The notes: generated by a model from the sequence alone, not told the origin. Counted from the stretch's first letter, positions 19,856 through 30,726 are shown. The stretch: DNA of 64,000 nucleotides from [Clostridium] colinum (GCF_940677205.1 NZ_OW712331.1:1302001-1366000), one strand, 5' to 3'. Numbers and translations are program-made.

Positions 19856-22800
19856 TTATTCAAAATTATCTTCATCAATAAATTCTTTGCTTATTTCGGC
19901 AAAAATGTCTTCATCGTTATAATCTAAATCAATGTCTTCTTCTAATAATATTTCTTCTATAGGGTCAATATCATCATAGTCTGTAAATTCATCTATAATC
20001 AGATTTTTTTCTAAAACATTTGTTAAAATATCTTCAGTTTCTTCTTCTTCTGTGCCTTCTATATTTACATTTACAGAGATAGCATCACCGTCTTCTATAG
20101 ATTCTTTTATTTCAACTTCTGTAGAATCTTCTAATAAGACACGAACATCTAAACCTAATGCTTGAAGTTCTTTTAACAATACTTTAAATGATTCTGGAAC
20201 ACCTGGTTCTGGTATATTTTCACCTTTAACAATCGCCTCGTAAGTTTTTACACGACCTACTATATCGTCCGATTTAACTGTTAATATTTCTTGTAAAGTA
20301 TATGATGCACCATAAGCCTCGAGTGCCCAAACCTCCATCTCACCAAATCTTTGTCCACCAAATTGTGCTTTACCACCAAGTGGTTGTTGTGTAACTAAAG
20401 AATATGGACCAGTTGAACGTGCGTGTATTTTATCATCTACAAGGTGATGTAATTTAAGATAGTGCATAAATCCTACTGTTGTAGCATTGTCAAACTCTTC
20501 GCCTGTTCTACCATCTCTAAGCTTTATTTTACCTGTATGATTAAGCTTAACACCACGCCATTCTTCTCTATGGGCTTTATTTTTTTCTAAATAATCAAAT
20601 ATTTCATCATTAATTTTATCTTTCCATTTAGCTTCAAAATCTTCCCAAGATGAATTTGCATAATCATTTGCAAGCTCTAATGTTTCCATAATATCATTTT
20701 CGTTTGCACCATCAAATACTGGTGTTGCTATTTTCCAATCTAACACTTTAGCTGCTAATGATAAATGTATTTCTAATACCTGACCAATGTTCATACGAGA
20801 AGGAACCCCAAGAGGATTTAAAACAATATCAAGTGGTCTACCATTTGGTAAGAAAGGCATATCTTCTACTGGTAACACACGAGATACAACCCCTTTGTTA
20901 CCGTGACGACCAGCCATTTTATCCCCAACAGATATTTTTCTTTTTTGAGCTATATATACACGAACAAGTTTATTAACACCTGGTGGTAATTCGTCGCCAT
21001 TTTCACGAGTAAATATTTTAACATCTACGATTATACCACATTCTCCATGAGGTACTCTTAAAGATGTATCTCTAACTTCACGTGCTTTTTCACCAAAAAT
21101 AGCTCTTAAAAGTCTTTCTTCTGCTGTAAGCTCTGTTTCACCTTTAGGTGTAACTTTACCAACAAGAATATCATTAGGAGAAACTTCTGCCCCTATTCTA
21201 ATAATACCACTTTCTGTTAAATCTCTTAATGCATCATCACCAACGTTTGGTATATCTCTTGTTATTTCTTCTGGTCCTAGCTTAGTATCTCTAGCTTCAC
21301 ATTCGTATTCTTCTATATGAATAGATGTATATACATCTTCTGCAACAAGTCTTTCGCTAAGTAAAACAGCATCTTCATAGTTGTAACCTTCCCAAGTCAT
21401 AAATCCGATAAGTGGATTTTTACCAAGTGCAAGCTCGCCATCTTTTGTAGAAGGACCGTCTGCTATAATGTCTCCAGCATTAACAATTTGCCCCTTAGAA
21501 ACAATTGGCTTTTGGTTCATACAGTTACTTTGGTTACTTCTTTTAAATTTGCTAAGTTTATATCTATCTTTTCTACCTTCGTTAGTTTTTATTATTATTT
21601 CTGAAGCATCTACTTTTTCTATAATACCACTATTTTTAGCTACTATAACAACACCTGAGTCTTTAGCTGTTTTATGTTCCATACCAGTACCAACAACTGG
21701 TGCTTCTGTTGTTAAAAGAGGTACTGCCTGACGTTGCATGTTAGACCCCATTAATGCTCTTGTAACGTCGTCATTTTCAAGGAAAGGTATTAAAGCTGTA
21801 GCTACAGAAACAAGCTGTTTAGGAGAAACGTCCATAAGGTCAATTTTGTTTGGTTCTATCTCTACGTTATCTTCGCCAAGACGAGCTGTAACTTTTGGAT
21901 GAATAAATTCTCCATTTTCATTTAATGGTTCATTAGCTTGTGCTATAACATAATTTTCTTCTTCATCTGCAGTTATATATATAAATTCATTGATAACTCG
22001 AGGTTTGTCACCAGATTTATCTATTTTTCTATAAGGAGCCTCAATAAATCCATATTGATTTATTTTAGCAAATGTAGCTAAAGAGTTAATAAGACCGATG
22101 TTTGGCCCCTCTGGTGTTTCTATAGGACACATACGACCATAATGTGAGGTATGTACGTCCCTAACCTCAAAGCCCGCTCTATCTCTTGATAAACCACCAG
22201 GACCTAAGGCAGATAAACGGCGTTTGTGTGTCATTTCACTAAGAGGGTTGTTTTGGTCCATAAACTGTGAAAGTTGTGAGCTACCAAAAAACTCTTTTAT
22301 AACAGCTGTTACTGGTTTAATATTTATTAAGGCTTGTGGAGTTATTGTGTCTAATGTTTGAGTATTCATTCTTTCTTTTACAACTCTTTCCATACGAGAA
22401 AGCCCTATTCTAAATTGGTTTTGTAAAAGCTCCCCAACTGCTCTAATACGTCTATTGCCAAGATGGTCAATATCATCTTCCGCACCAATACCATAATCTA
22501 AATGTATATTATAGTTAATACTAGCCATAATATCTTCAAAAGTAATATGTTTTGGTACTAATCTTTGAAGATTAGTTTCTATTTTATATTTTAAATCTTC
22601 TCTATCGTCTGCAAGCTCAAGTAACTCTAATAAAACTGGATAATAAACATCTTCTTTAATACCCACTTCTTCTTTAGTAATATCATAGGCTTTTAAATAT
22701 TCTGTTGCATCAACTGTAAGGTTACCTATTACTTTACATACTTTATCATCTTCTACATATACATTAATATATGGTATACCGGCGTTTTGTATTTTATCTG

Positions 22801-23752
22801 CTATTTCAGATGTTATTTTTTCTCCTTCATTAGCTAATATTTCACCTGTTGTAGTATCCACTACATTTTCTGCTAATTTAAATCCACGAACTCTATTTTT
22901 ATATGATAGTTTTTTATTAAATTTATATCTACCAACACGTGCAAGGTCATATCTTTTAGGGTCATAAAACATACTGGTTAATAAAGATTGTGCACTTTCT
23001 ACCGTAGGTGGTTCACCTGGTCTTATTTTTTTATATACTTCTAACAAGCCTTCTTCGTATGTTTTAGTTATATCTTTTTCTATAGTAGCTAAAATTTTTC
23101 CTTCTTCGCCAAAATATTGGATAATTTCTTCATCTGTGCCTATACCTAAAGCACGTATTAAAGATGTAACAGGTATTTTACGGTTTCTATCTACCCTAAC
23201 ATAAAATACATCGTTAGAATCTGTTTCATATTCAAGCCACGCACCTCTATTTGGTATAACAGTAGAACTTATAAGGTTTTTACCAACCTTATCTTTTTCC
23301 ATAGCATAATATATACCAGGAGAACGAACAAGTTGGCTAACAATAACACGCTCTGCACCATTTATAACAAATGTACCTGTATCTGTCATTAATGGAAAAT
23401 CACCCATAAATATTTCTTGTTCTTTTATTTCATCGTCTTTTTTGTTAGTAAGTCTAGTTTTTACTCTTAAAGCTGCTGCATAAGTTGCATCTCTTTCTTT
23501 ACATTCAGCAATAGAATATCTAGGTTCAGAGTCTATTTTAAACCCAACAAATTCAAGTATAAGATTATTGCTGTGGTCTGTTATAGGTGATATATCTTCA
23601 AACACCTCTTTAAGCCCTTCTTCAATAAACCAATCATAGCTATCTTTTTGAAGAGCAAGAAGATTAGGCATTTCTAAAACTTCATCTATTCTGGAATAGC
23701 TCATACGAACAACATCGCCAAATTTAATCGGTTGTATTCTACTTTTCTCCAC
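19856..23752 (-). CDS. rpoB: DNA-directed RNA polymerase subunit beta
   Basis: 1298 aa. It forms the catalytic core with beta'. The rifampicin-pocket segment reads [20 protein letters not shown] with a wild-type-like S-H-x-R/L core, followed by [16 protein letters not shown]; the C-terminal half has [20 protein letters not shown] and [21 protein letters not shown]. After the last conserved helix ([15 protein letters not shown]) comes a strongly acidic tail of ~95 residues (many Asp/Glu), which makes it longer than B. subtilis RpoB (~1193). Translation starts at GTG (23750-23752) behind AAGGAG. rplJ and rplL are not upstream. Confidence 0.98.
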   Translation of the reverse strand: MEKSRIQPIKFGDVVRMSYSRIDEVLEMPNLLALQKDSYDWFIEEGLKEVFEDISPITDHSNNLILEFVGFKIDSEPRYSIAECKERDATYAAALRVKTRLTNKKDDEIKEQEIFMGDFPLMTDTGTFVINGAERVIVSQLVRSPGIYYAMEKDKVGKNLISSTVIPNRGAWLEYETDSNDVFYVRVDRNRKIPVTSLIRALGIGTDEEIIQYFGEEGKILATIEKDITKTYEEGLLEVYKKIRPGEPPTVESAQSLLTSMFYDPKRYDLARVGRYKFNKKLSYKNRVRGFKLAENVVDTTTGEILANEGEKITSEIADKIQNAGIPYINVYVEDDKVCKVIGNLTVDATEYLKAYDITKEEVGIKEDVYYPVLLELLELADDREDLKYKIETNLQRLVPKHITFEDIMASINYNIHLDYGIGAEDDIDHLGNRRIRAVGELLQNQFRIGLSRMERVVKERMNTQTLDTITPQALINIKPVTAVIKEFFGSSQLSQFMDQNNPLSEMTHKRRLSALGPGGLSRDRAGFEVRDVHTSHYGRMCPIETPEGPNIGLINSLATFAKINQYGFIEAPYRKIDKSGDKPRVINEFIYITADEEENYVIAQANEPLNENGEFIHPKVTARLGEDNVEIEPNKIDLMDVSPKQLVSVATALIPFLENDDVTRALMGSNMQRQAVPLLTTEAPVVGTGMEHKTAKDSGVVIVAKNSGIIEKVDASEIIIKTNEGRKDRYKLSKFKRSNQSNCMNQKPIVSKGQIVNAGDIIADGPSTKDGELALGKNPLIGFMTWEGYNYEDAVLLSERLVAEDVYTSIHIEEYECEARDTKLGPEEITRDIPNVGDDALRDLTESGIIRIGAEVSPNDILVGKVTPKGETELTAEERLLRAIFGEKAREVRDTSLRVPHGECGIIVDVKIFTRENGDELPPGVNKLVRVYIAQKRKISVGDKMAGRHGNKGVVSRVLPVEDMPFLPNGRPLDIVLNPLGVPSRMNIGQVLEIHLSLAAKVLDWKIATPVFDGANENDIMETLELANDYANSSWEDFEAKWKDKINDEIFDYLEKNKAHREEWRGVKLNHTGKIKLRDGRTGEEFDNATTVGFMHYLKLHHLVDDKIHARSTGPYSLVTQQPLGGKAQFGGQRFGEMEVWALEAYGASYTLQEILTVKSDDIVGRVKTYEAIVKGENIPEPGVPESFKVLLKELQALGLDVRVLLEDSTEVEIKESIEDGDAISVNVNIEGTEEEETEDILTNVLEKNLIIDEFTDYDDIDPIEEILLEEDIDLDYNDEDIFAEISKEFIDEDNFE

Positions 23753-24041
23753 GGCACTACACTCCTTAAATATATTTTAAGCTAAAAAGCTTTGTTTGCT
23801 ATAAATAAGTTTTATTTAAAACACAAAAAACCACCGAATACTATTATTTTATTTTTAAAATTATTGTGTTCGGCTAAAATTATTATAAAATCAAATGGTT
23901 GTAATACATATAAATACATCCTTTTCTATTTCTATTTTATATATTTTTTGAGTAAAAATAAATAACTTTTTAAATTTTTCATCAATAATTGTACCTTTTG
24001 ATACATTTTTTAATTTTAACATATTTTGTATTATTTGTCAA
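23753..24041 (-). promoter_or_regulatory. rpoBC promoter and ~250-nt leader
   Basis: Promoter TTGACA (24041-24036), 17 bp, TAAAAT (24018-24013) with TG just before the -10. The predicted start near 24006 leaves a ~254-nt leader. Inside it, 23866-23873 and 23834-23841 form an inverted repeat (one A-C mismatch in the minus-strand RNA), followed on that strand by TGGTTTTTT, an attenuator-like arrangement. A 35-codon frame in the leader has its ATG directly abutting a weak site and is not called as a gene. Confidence 0.55.
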
Positions 24042-24073
24042 TATATTTTAATGTAATTGATAAGATTTTTATA

Positions 24074-24117
24074 ATGAAAACAAAAGATATGAATTTTATC
24101 ATATCTTTTGTTTTCAT
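24074..24117. terminator. 19-bp hairpin between the S-layer gene and rpoB
   Basis: Perfect 19-bp inverted repeat (24074-24092 with 24099-24117), 6-nt loop, 3' arm rich in T on the minus strand. It lies ~220 bp past the stop of the S-layer-homology gene and just before the rpoB promoter, so it most likely insulates rpoBC from read-through. Confidence 0.6.
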
Positions 24118-24208
24118 GTTATCTATGAATAAAATTAATAATAAGTTTCTTAAATTTATAAAATAAATTCTAATTTAATTTGTATCTATATTAGTATTTT
24201 ACTTATAC

Positions 24209-24327
24209 ATTTATTATAAAAACATATAAATAATTTATGATTTTTTATCAATAATTTTCTATTTTTTATTTATAAAATATTTTTTAATTGTTTATATTTT
24301 TTATATCACTAAAAATAGTAAACAACC
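24209..24327. repeat. Dispersed intergenic repeat, copy A
   Basis: This ~119-bp stretch aligns almost without gaps to 52723-52842 (copy B): the first 20 bases are identical, then a few substitutions in blocks, one 1-bp indel, and both end in GTAAACAACC. Identity by hand count is close to 88%. It lies 11 bp from the 3' end of the S-layer-homology gene, the same relative position as copy B at the 3' end of rplA. Weaker similarity continues to the left to ~24145. No coding capacity is seen. Confidence 0.7.
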
Positions 24328-24338
24328 TATTATTAATC

Positions 24339-27281
24339 TCATTTTTTAGGCTCAAATCCTAATATTTTTTCCCAATAATTTTTCATTGTTGTAAGAGGAA
24401 TTGAAACCTTAATACTATTTCTATCTTGAATTTCAAAATCTTTAGTAGGATTTTTATACACTTTGGATATATATAAACTTTTTTCATTTCTAGGTATAAT
24501 CCAAATATAAACAGAAGTATTTTCTTTTTCATAATTTTCCAACTCATTTAATCTGTTAGATAAACCATATACATTCGAGCCTGGTAAAAATAAATTATCA
24601 TCAAGAGAAATACTCGTTTCTTTTACATTTGCTGCTATTAATGAAACCTCATTACTATAATTTTGTACTTTATTATCCTCACTTACAATAAATCTTTTAG
24701 CTTCAAATGAATTTTCAGCATGTTTTGATTCTTCATCTAAGTTCATATAATAAGTTCCTAAAGCTCCTTCTGTATTCTTAATTGTAAGCTCTCCATAAAT
24801 ATCATAAGATGTAGCATTTGGCACTGGCTCCCAGCTTAAAATTCTATTTTCAAAATCTAATGTTGCACTTCCTTTTTCTTTTATATTTAAATTTTTATCA
24901 TATATTGTCAATCGTAAAGTATTTTCTAATTTTTTCACTTCTTGCTCATTAGTAGTTAAAGTAATTTTACCTTGATCAAGTGTTTCAAATAAATCCGCAT
25001 CTTTTGTTGTCTCTAAAATAACTTTATATTTACCAAGCCCTGCTGCTCTCATTTCTTTTCTAAAAGATACTTTATTATTTTCTACTTTTTTCTCTTTATT
25101 TTTTACAGTTACTTCGCTACCATCTGCTTTCTTCAATGTAGCTTTAAATTCTAGTTTTATATCTTCATGTAATTGTATATCACCTTTATCATCAAGCACT
25201 ACTGTCTTATTTGGATAATATTTATCAATATCATTCATTATTTTCAATTCTTCTTGCAATTTTAGATATTTGCTATATTGAGCGTGCTTTTCTATTCTTT
25301 CTTTAAATTTATCTAATCTTACTAAATCTTTTAAATCTGTAATAGTTTTATCAATCTCTCTTCCATCTTCTACACTTACTTTATTTTCTAATTTTTTAAG
25401 AGATTCTTCCATTGATTTAAGATTTTTTTCTTCTGTTACATTAGCAAATACATCCGCTTGTTTGTTTACAAATTTAACAACCTTGCCCTCTTTATCTGCT
25501 TCTGCAACACCTATGTTTTTACCATTTGTAGTTTCAAAAGTATCATCATTTTGAATATCTATCCAACCTGTTGTATCATCTCCTATATTTGGTCTTTTTA
25601 CTGGTTGGTCATTATCTGAAATTTTATATTTAAAGCTATTACCATCACCTGCTTGTGGAAGTTTAATTTTTGTTTTTTCATCTGTTGCTTCATCATCTTC
25701 AAAGCTAACACCCTCTAGTTCTGGAGCTAATCTATTTACTTTATTTGGTTTGTTTGTTCCATCACCTTTTATTTCTACTTTGTCAAATTCAGTTTCTGTA
25801 TTTACATTTTCTACTATAACTGAACCATTTATTGTTACTTTTACATTATCCTGTAATACATTAACGTCTTTAACTATTCCATCTTCACCAGATACATTAA
25901 TATCACTATATGTTTCTACAAGCTCTATTTTTGTATCTTTATTTGTTTTTATAAGGCAATCTTTTATATGTTGATTAACTTCTATTTTATCTATTGTTGT
26001 ACTTTTTTCAACAGTAATTTTAGAATTATCTACATTTACTTTTACATTTCCCATTATACCACTTAAGTTTACTTCTTTATCTGTATAAATTTCTACAACT
26101 GGTTTTTGGCTTAATGGTAAAACGTCTATTTTACCCTCTCCACGTAACTCTATTTTAGGAGCTTTGTCTTTTATTACAAAAGTATTTTTTGCAACTGACT
26201 CTATAACTATTTTTTCAGATACTTCTACAGTATTTTCAATATGTGCTTTAGGTGCATTAATTATTATAGTATTAACTTTAGCACCTTCAGCCGAATCACT
26301 TAATATAATTTTTTTAGCCTCTGGAGCATTAATTTTTAAAGAGTTGATTCCTTTAGAATTTCCAAAATTAATTGTTAAATCTGTGTTACCTGTTCTAGTA
26401 ACTTCAATGTCTCCTTGTATATCTCCAACAATGTTAATAATTCCTACTTCGTTGTTAGATATAGCCGCTTTTAATTCATCTTTGTTTTTAACTTCTTGTG
26501 TTTTGTTAGAAACTGTACCACTTCCTCCATTTCCACCATTATTTCCATTATTATTTCCACCATTATTTGTGCTATTGCTAAAATCATATCCTGTACCAGT
26601 TGTTGTGCTTGTTCTTAAATCATTTTGTGTATCTGCTGTATTTTTATTATTTTCTTTATTGCCTTCTTGTCCATTTTTTGCTTCTTTAACTTTATCTAAT
26701 ACAAAAACTGCTTCTGCTCTAGTTAGTGGTTGATTTGGCTTAAATGTTCCGTCTGGATAGCCTTTCATATATCCATTAGATACTACTTTTATAACTGCTT
26801 CATTAGCCCATGATGGTATTTCATTATTGTCTGAAAAACTAACACTTTCTTTGCTTTCTAAGTTTAATATATTAGAAAGTACTACTGCAACTTGTGCTCT
26901 TGTTACAATATCATTTGGTTTAAAGGTATTGTCTGGATATCCTTTTATATACCCTTCACCTGTAGCAATTGCAACTTCGTTATAATACCAACTATTTTCA
27001 CTAACATCTGTAAAATTAGCATTTCCTTTGTTAGTAAAATTTAATCCTTTGTTTGCAACTGTAACAAATTCTGCACGCGTTATAGTATTGTTTGGTTTAA
27101 AGTTTCCATCTTCATATCCACTAATCAAACCATTATTTACCCATTTAGCAACAACATTTTCTGCCCAATGACCCTCTATGTCTTTTACATTTAATGTATT
27201 TGCATATGTAGTCATTGAAAAAGCTGCAACTAAAGTAGATATAGAAACAACTTTATTAAATGTTCTTAAATTTTTCTTCAT
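24339..27281 (-). CDS. Surface protein with three S-layer homology domains
   Basis: 980 aa. Signal peptide at 1-27 (basic start, hydrophobic ISTLVAAFSMTTYA). Three SLH domains follow at ~30-85, 90-145 and 150-200, each with the W-x-x-x-x-V...G-Y-x-D-x-x-F-x-P-[ND]-x-x-x-T-R-A-E/Q pattern (e.g. GYPDGTFKPNQPLTRAE). They bind secondary cell-wall polymer. A Gly/Asn/Thr linker (~205-262) leads to a beta-helix-like region of short repeats (~265-520) and then a charged, partly coiled C-terminal half. Probably an abundant cell-surface or S-layer protein. Promoters at 27474 and 27550 leave a long leader. No catalytic domain recognised. Confidence 0.85.
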   Translation of the reverse strand: MKKNLRTFNKVVSISTLVAAFSMTTYANTLNVKDIEGHWAENVVAKWVNNGLISGYEDGNFKPNNTITRAEFVTVANKGLNFTNKGNANFTDVSENSWYYNEVAIATGEGYIKGYPDNTFKPNDIVTRAQVAVVLSNILNLESKESVSFSDNNEIPSWANEAVIKVVSNGYMKGYPDGTFKPNQPLTRAEAVFVLDKVKEAKNGQEGNKENNKNTADTQNDLRTSTTTGTGYDFSNSTNNGGNNNGNNGGNGGSGTVSNKTQEVKNKDELKAAISNNEVGIINIVGDIQGDIEVTRTGNTDLTINFGNSKGINSLKINAPEAKKIILSDSAEGAKVNTIIINAPKAHIENTVEVSEKIVIESVAKNTFVIKDKAPKIELRGEGKIDVLPLSQKPVVEIYTDKEVNLSGIMGNVKVNVDNSKITVEKSTTIDKIEVNQHIKDCLIKTNKDTKIELVETYSDINVSGEDGIVKDVNVLQDNVKVTINGSVIVENVNTETEFDKVEIKGDGTNKPNKVNRLAPELEGVSFEDDEATDEKTKIKLPQAGDGNSFKYKISDNDQPVKRPNIGDDTTGWIDIQNDDTFETTNGKNIGVAEADKEGKVVKFVNKQADVFANVTEEKNLKSMEESLKKLENKVSVEDGREIDKTITDLKDLVRLDKFKERIEKHAQYSKYLKLQEELKIMNDIDKYYPNKTVVLDDKGDIQLHEDIKLEFKATLKKADGSEVTVKNKEKKVENNKVSFRKEMRAAGLGKYKVILETTKDADLFETLDQGKITLTTNEQEVKKLENTLRLTIYDKNLNIKEKGSATLDFENRILSWEPVPNATSYDIYGELTIKNTEGALGTYYMNLDEESKHAENSFEAKRFIVSEDNKVQNYSNEVSLIAANVKETSISLDDNLFLPGSNVYGLSNRLNELENYEKENTSVYIWIIPRNEKSLYISKVYKNPTKDFEIQDRNSIKVSIPLTTMKNYWEKILGFEPKK

Positions 27282-27473
27282 ATTTACACTCCTTAAAATA
27301 CTTTTAAAATATAAATTTTATAATAATTAATTCATTATAAATGCCCTTATGTAACATATTAACTTTTTCTACTTATATTTTTACCCCATATAATATGTAA
27401 ATACCTTTTTAATTATAAATCTGTGTATACAAAATATATAAAAAATTACTTTTAAAAAATATTATTATAACAT

Positions 27474-27577
27474 ATATATAGTTTTAATATAAAAATATTT
27501 TTTATATTTAAATATTAAGTTACAATATTGACTTTTATAAATAATATTAATTATAACATATTTTTATTAAAATTCAA
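27474..27577 (-). promoter_or_regulatory. Tandem extended -10 promoters and long leader of the S-layer-homology gene
   Basis: Minus strand: TTGAAT (27577-27572), 16 bp, TGTTATAAT ending at 27550; and a second TGTTATAAT ending at 27474. Leaders of ~260 and ~185 nt result. Long leaders are common for S-layer mRNAs. The 27282-27599 gap holds nothing else I can see, and there is no clear terminator for proA. Confidence 0.5.
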
Positions 27578-27599
27578 TATTTTTTATATATTTTTTTAC

Positions 27600-28850
27600 T
27601 TATTTTCTTATCTGTCCATCACCAAAAACAATATATTTATAGGATGTTATTTCTTTTATACCCATAGGACCTCTAGCGTGTAATTTTTGTGTACTAATTC
27701 CTATTTCAGCCCCAAACCCAAACTGTTCTCCATCTGTAAATCTAGTAGAGGCATTTACATATGTAACAGCCGAATCTACCTCTTCAACAAATTTATTAGC
27801 ATTACAATAATTTTCTGTAATAATAGCTTCTGAATGTCCTGTAGAATATTTTTCTATATGTTTTATAGCCTCTGTTATATTGTTTACACATTTTATAGCT
27901 AAGATATAATCTAAAAATTCTTCTTTCCAGTCTTCTTCTGTTGCTAGCTCTATTTCTTCATCTCTAGCTATATTTTTTACTACTTCATCTCCTTTAATTT
28001 TTACATTATATTCTTTTAATTTTTCTATTATTTTAGGTAGTACAGAATTAATAATATTTTTATGTATCATTAATGTTTCAAGAGAATTACAAACAGAAGG
28101 TCTTTGTACTTTAGCATTTAATACAATATCTATAGCCTTGTTTTCATCTGCATATTCATCAATAAATATATGACAATTCCCCACTCCTGTTTCTATAACA
28201 GGTATTGTGCTATTTTCTATAACTGCTTTTATAAGATTAGCTCCACCTCTAGGTATTAATAAATCAATATAATCATTCATTTTCATAAGCTTTGTAGTAG
28301 TTTCTCTATCTGTGCTTTCAATTAAAGTAATCATATTTTCATTATAACCCAACTCTTTTATAGCTTTCTTAAATATATCTACAATAGCTTTATTAGAATT
28401 TATAGCTTCTTTTCCACCTTTTAAAATAACAGCGCTTGAAGCCTTAAAGCACATAGCAAAAGCATCTGAAGTTACATTTGGTCTAGCTTCATATATAATA
28501 CAAATAACACCCATAGCAACTCTTTTTTTACCAATCTTCAAACCGTTTGGTAAAACTTTCATATCCATATATTCATCTAATGGGTCGTTTAAATTAGCAA
28601 CTTGTAAAATACCTTGTGCCATATTGTCTATTCGTTGCTCATTTAACATTATTCTGTCTAATAAACTTTGTTTTATATTATTTTTTTTTGCATTTTCTAA
28701 ATCTATTTGATTAGCTTTTATTATATTTTCTTTTTCTTTTAAAAGTGCGTTGCTACAAGCTATTAATATATTATTTTTTTCAATAGATTTAAGTTTTGCT
28801 AAGTCTTTACTAGCTTTTTTTGCTCTTTCACATATTTTTGTAAGCTCCAT
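27600..28850 (-). CDS. proA: Glutamate-5-semialdehyde dehydrogenase (gamma-glutamyl phosphate reductase)
   Basis: 416 aa, the usual length. NADPH-dependent second step of proline synthesis. Aldehyde-dehydrogenase-type motifs: ICIIYEARPNVTSDAF, KGGKEAINSNKA, LIPRGGANLI, the catalytic Cys in QRPSVCNSLETLMIH, NASTRFTDGEQFGFGAEIGIST and the C-terminal LHARGPMGIKEITSYKY. It follows proB by 11 bp; together they make glutamate semialdehyde, which cyclises for ProC (not in the window). Confidence 0.96.
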   Translation of the reverse strand: MELTKICERAKKASKDLAKLKSIEKNNILIACSNALLKEKENIIKANQIDLENAKKNNIKQSLLDRIMLNEQRIDNMAQGILQVANLNDPLDEYMDMKVLPNGLKIGKKRVAMGVICIIYEARPNVTSDAFAMCFKASSAVILKGGKEAINSNKAIVDIFKKAIKELGYNENMITLIESTDRETTTKLMKMNDYIDLLIPRGGANLIKAVIENSTIPVIETGVGNCHIFIDEYADENKAIDIVLNAKVQRPSVCNSLETLMIHKNIINSVLPKIIEKLKEYNVKIKGDEVVKNIARDEEIELATEEDWKEEFLDYILAIKCVNNITEAIKHIEKYSTGHSEAIITENYCNANKFVEEVDSAVTYVNASTRFTDGEQFGFGAEIGISTQKLHARGPMGIKEITSYKYIVFGDGQIRK

Positions 28851-28861
28851 AAAATCACCCC

Positions 28862-29662
28862 TTATCTTTTTCCAACAAATAATGTACCTATATTTTCACC
28901 AGTTAATATTTTAAATAATATACTAGCTTCTTTGCCACTAGCTACAATCATATCTGCTCCATTTTTATTAACTATTTTTGCAGAGCTAACCTTTGTTTTC
29001 ATACCACCAGTACCTAAGCTACTGTTAGAGCCTTTTGCACTATTTTCTATATCATTATCTATTTTTGTTATTTCACTAATTATCTTTGCATCATTATATT
29101 TGTTGGGATCTTTTGTGTACATACCATCAATATCTGATAGTATTATTAATATATCGGCTTTAGCAATATCACAAACATATGCAGATAAAGTGTCATTATC
29201 CGAAAATCCTTCTATCTCATCTGTTGATATAGTGTCATTTTCATTTACAATAGGTATAACTCCCATCTCTAATAGTTTAAATAAAGTATTTTGAGCATTT
29301 TCTCTAGTTATACTATTATCAAAAACATCTTTTGTTAGTAATATTTGTGCTATTTTTTGGTTATATTTTGAAAAAAAGCTTTCATATATTTGCATCAAAA
29401 CACCTTGACCAACAGCAGATGCCACTTGTTTTCCTATTATATCTCTAGGTCTTTCATCTAAAGACAATCTTTCGCTTCCAACAGCAATAGCACCAGATGA
29501 TACTAATATAACCTTTTTACCCTGATTTCTAATATCTGATAAAACCCACGCTAAATTTTCTATAGCTTGTAAATTTATTTTACCATTTTTATGTGTTAAA
29601 GATGTAGTTCCAACCTTTACAACAACACTTTTATAATCTTTTATTCTTTCTCTAAAATTCAT
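28862..29662 (-). CDS. proB: Glutamate 5-kinase, short form without PUA domain
   Basis: 266 aa. It phosphorylates glutamate for proline synthesis. Amino-acid-kinase motifs: VVVKVGTTSLTHKNGK, ILVSSGAIAVGSERL, VPIVNENDTIST (as IPIVNENDTIS), EGFSDNDTLSAYV, LSDIDGMYTKDP and GTGGMKTKVSSAKI. E. coli ProB is 367 aa with a C-terminal PUA domain; this one ends right after the kinase domain, as in several Firmicutes. First gene of proBA; the ATG at 29662 follows AAAGGAA. Confidence 0.95.
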   Translation of the reverse strand: MNFRERIKDYKSVVVKVGTTSLTHKNGKINLQAIENLAWVLSDIRNQGKKVILVSSGAIAVGSERLSLDERPRDIIGKQVASAVGQGVLMQIYESFFSKYNQKIAQILLTKDVFDNSITRENAQNTLFKLLEMGVIPIVNENDTISTDEIEGFSDNDTLSAYVCDIAKADILIILSDIDGMYTKDPNKYNDAKIISEITKIDNDIENSAKGSNSSLGTGGMKTKVSSAKIVNKNGADMIVASGKEASILFKILTGENIGTLFVGKR

Positions 29663-29713
29663 AATATTATTTCCTTTGTTAGTTTTAGCATATATATTAA
29701 TATTATATATAAT

Positions 29714-30538
29714 TTATTTTACTATTTCTTTTACTATGTTTTTAAACTGGTCTTTTATAAGATTATCACATTGTTCAATTCCCGACTTATATATATTAGC
29801 CAAATCTTTTGTTGTAGGTAATTCTGCTAAAAGTTTAACATTATTAGCTTCTAATAATTTATCTGTTTCTTCTCTATCATATATATAGATTTTCTCATTA
29901 CAATGTGGACATAGTATATAACTCATATTTTCAACTACTCCATATATTTTTATATTCATTTTTTTAGCCATATTTATAGATTTAGTAACAATCATAGATA
30001 CCATACTTTGAGGTACAGATACTATAATAAGTCCTGTTAAAGGTATAGATTGCATTACAGTTAAAGTTACATCGCCAGTTCCTGGAGGCATATCTATAAT
30101 AAGATAGTCAAGCTCTTCCCATAAAACATCTGACCAAAATTGATTTACACAGTTGCTAAGTAAAGACCCTCTCCATATAACTGGTTGGTTTTCATCTTCT
30201 ATTAAAAGATTTAATGATATAACTTTTATACCTTCTTTAGATACTACCGGTATAATCTCTCTTTCTGCCGTACCCATAGCACGTACGTCTTTGTCTATAC
30301 CCAAAAGTCTAACAACGCTAGGGCCTGTAATATCTGCATCCAATATACCTACTTTATAGCCTTGGCTATTAAGCTCTTTTGCTAAAGTAACAGATACTGT
30401 GCTTTTACCAACGCCACCTTTACCACTCATTACACCAATAACATTTTTTATTTTATTTTTAGGGTTTACTTTTATCCCACAACTGTCTTCTTGTTTTCCA
30501 CATCTACCTTTAGATGGACAAGAGTTACAATTTCCCAT
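29714..30538 (-). CDS. Mrp/Nbp35-family Fe-S cluster carrier ATPase
   Basis: 274 aa. The N terminus has a cysteine cluster (CNSCPSKGRCGKQEDSCG) like eukaryotic and clostridial Nbp35, then the deviant Walker A MSGKGGVGKSTVS (~36-48), DADITGPSVVRLLG, IIDMPPGTGDVTLT, VSVPQSMVSM, and the family's C-x-x-C pair in ILCPHCNEKI, which bridges an Fe-S cluster at the dimer interface. It loads Fe-S clusters onto apoproteins in the cytosol. Own promoter at 30616-30644; ends 51 bp before proB. Confidence 0.9.
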   Translation of the reverse strand: MGNCNSCPSKGRCGKQEDSCGIKVNPKNKIKNVIGVMSGKGGVGKSTVSVTLAKELNSQGYKVGILDADITGPSVVRLLGIDKDVRAMGTAEREIIPVVSKEGIKVISLNLLIEDENQPVIWRGSLLSNCVNQFWSDVLWEELDYLIIDMPPGTGDVTLTVMQSIPLTGLIIVSVPQSMVSMIVTKSINMAKKMNIKIYGVVENMSYILCPHCNEKIYIYDREETDKLLEANNVKLLAELPTTKDLANIYKSGIEQCDNLIKDQFKNIVKEIVK

Positions 30539-30615
30539 AATATCATCTCCTTAAATTTTTATTATTTATATCAATATTTATAATTTTATATTAATTAAAA
30601 TTTGTTTTCTTAATA

Positions 30616-30644
30616 ATATTAACAAATATACTATATATTGTCAA
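30616..30644 (-). promoter_or_regulatory. Promoter of the Mrp gene
   Basis: Minus strand TTGACA (30644-30639), 17 bp, TAATAT (30621-30616). The predicted leader is ~70 nt. Confidence 0.6.
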
Positions 30645-30670
30645 ATGATAACTATTATTAAATCCTAGTA

Positions 30671-30699
30671 TTGAAAATACATAAAAAATAACGTATAAT
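30671..30699 (+). promoter_or_regulatory. Promoter of the MBOAT-SGNH pair
   Basis: TTGAAA (30671-30676), 17 bp, TATAAT (30694-30699), then AAAGAGGTG before the ATG at 30727. Divergent from the Mrp promoter. Confidence 0.6.
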
Positions 30700-30726
30700 A
30701 AAAAATAAAATATAAAGAGGTGTAAA

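Noticed and set aside
23753-24005. 35-codon frame in the rpoB leader as a leader peptide
   Set aside because: Its ATG touches the only purine-rich stretch, so there is no usable ribosome site, and the product has no recognisable feature. It is kept only as part of the leader description.
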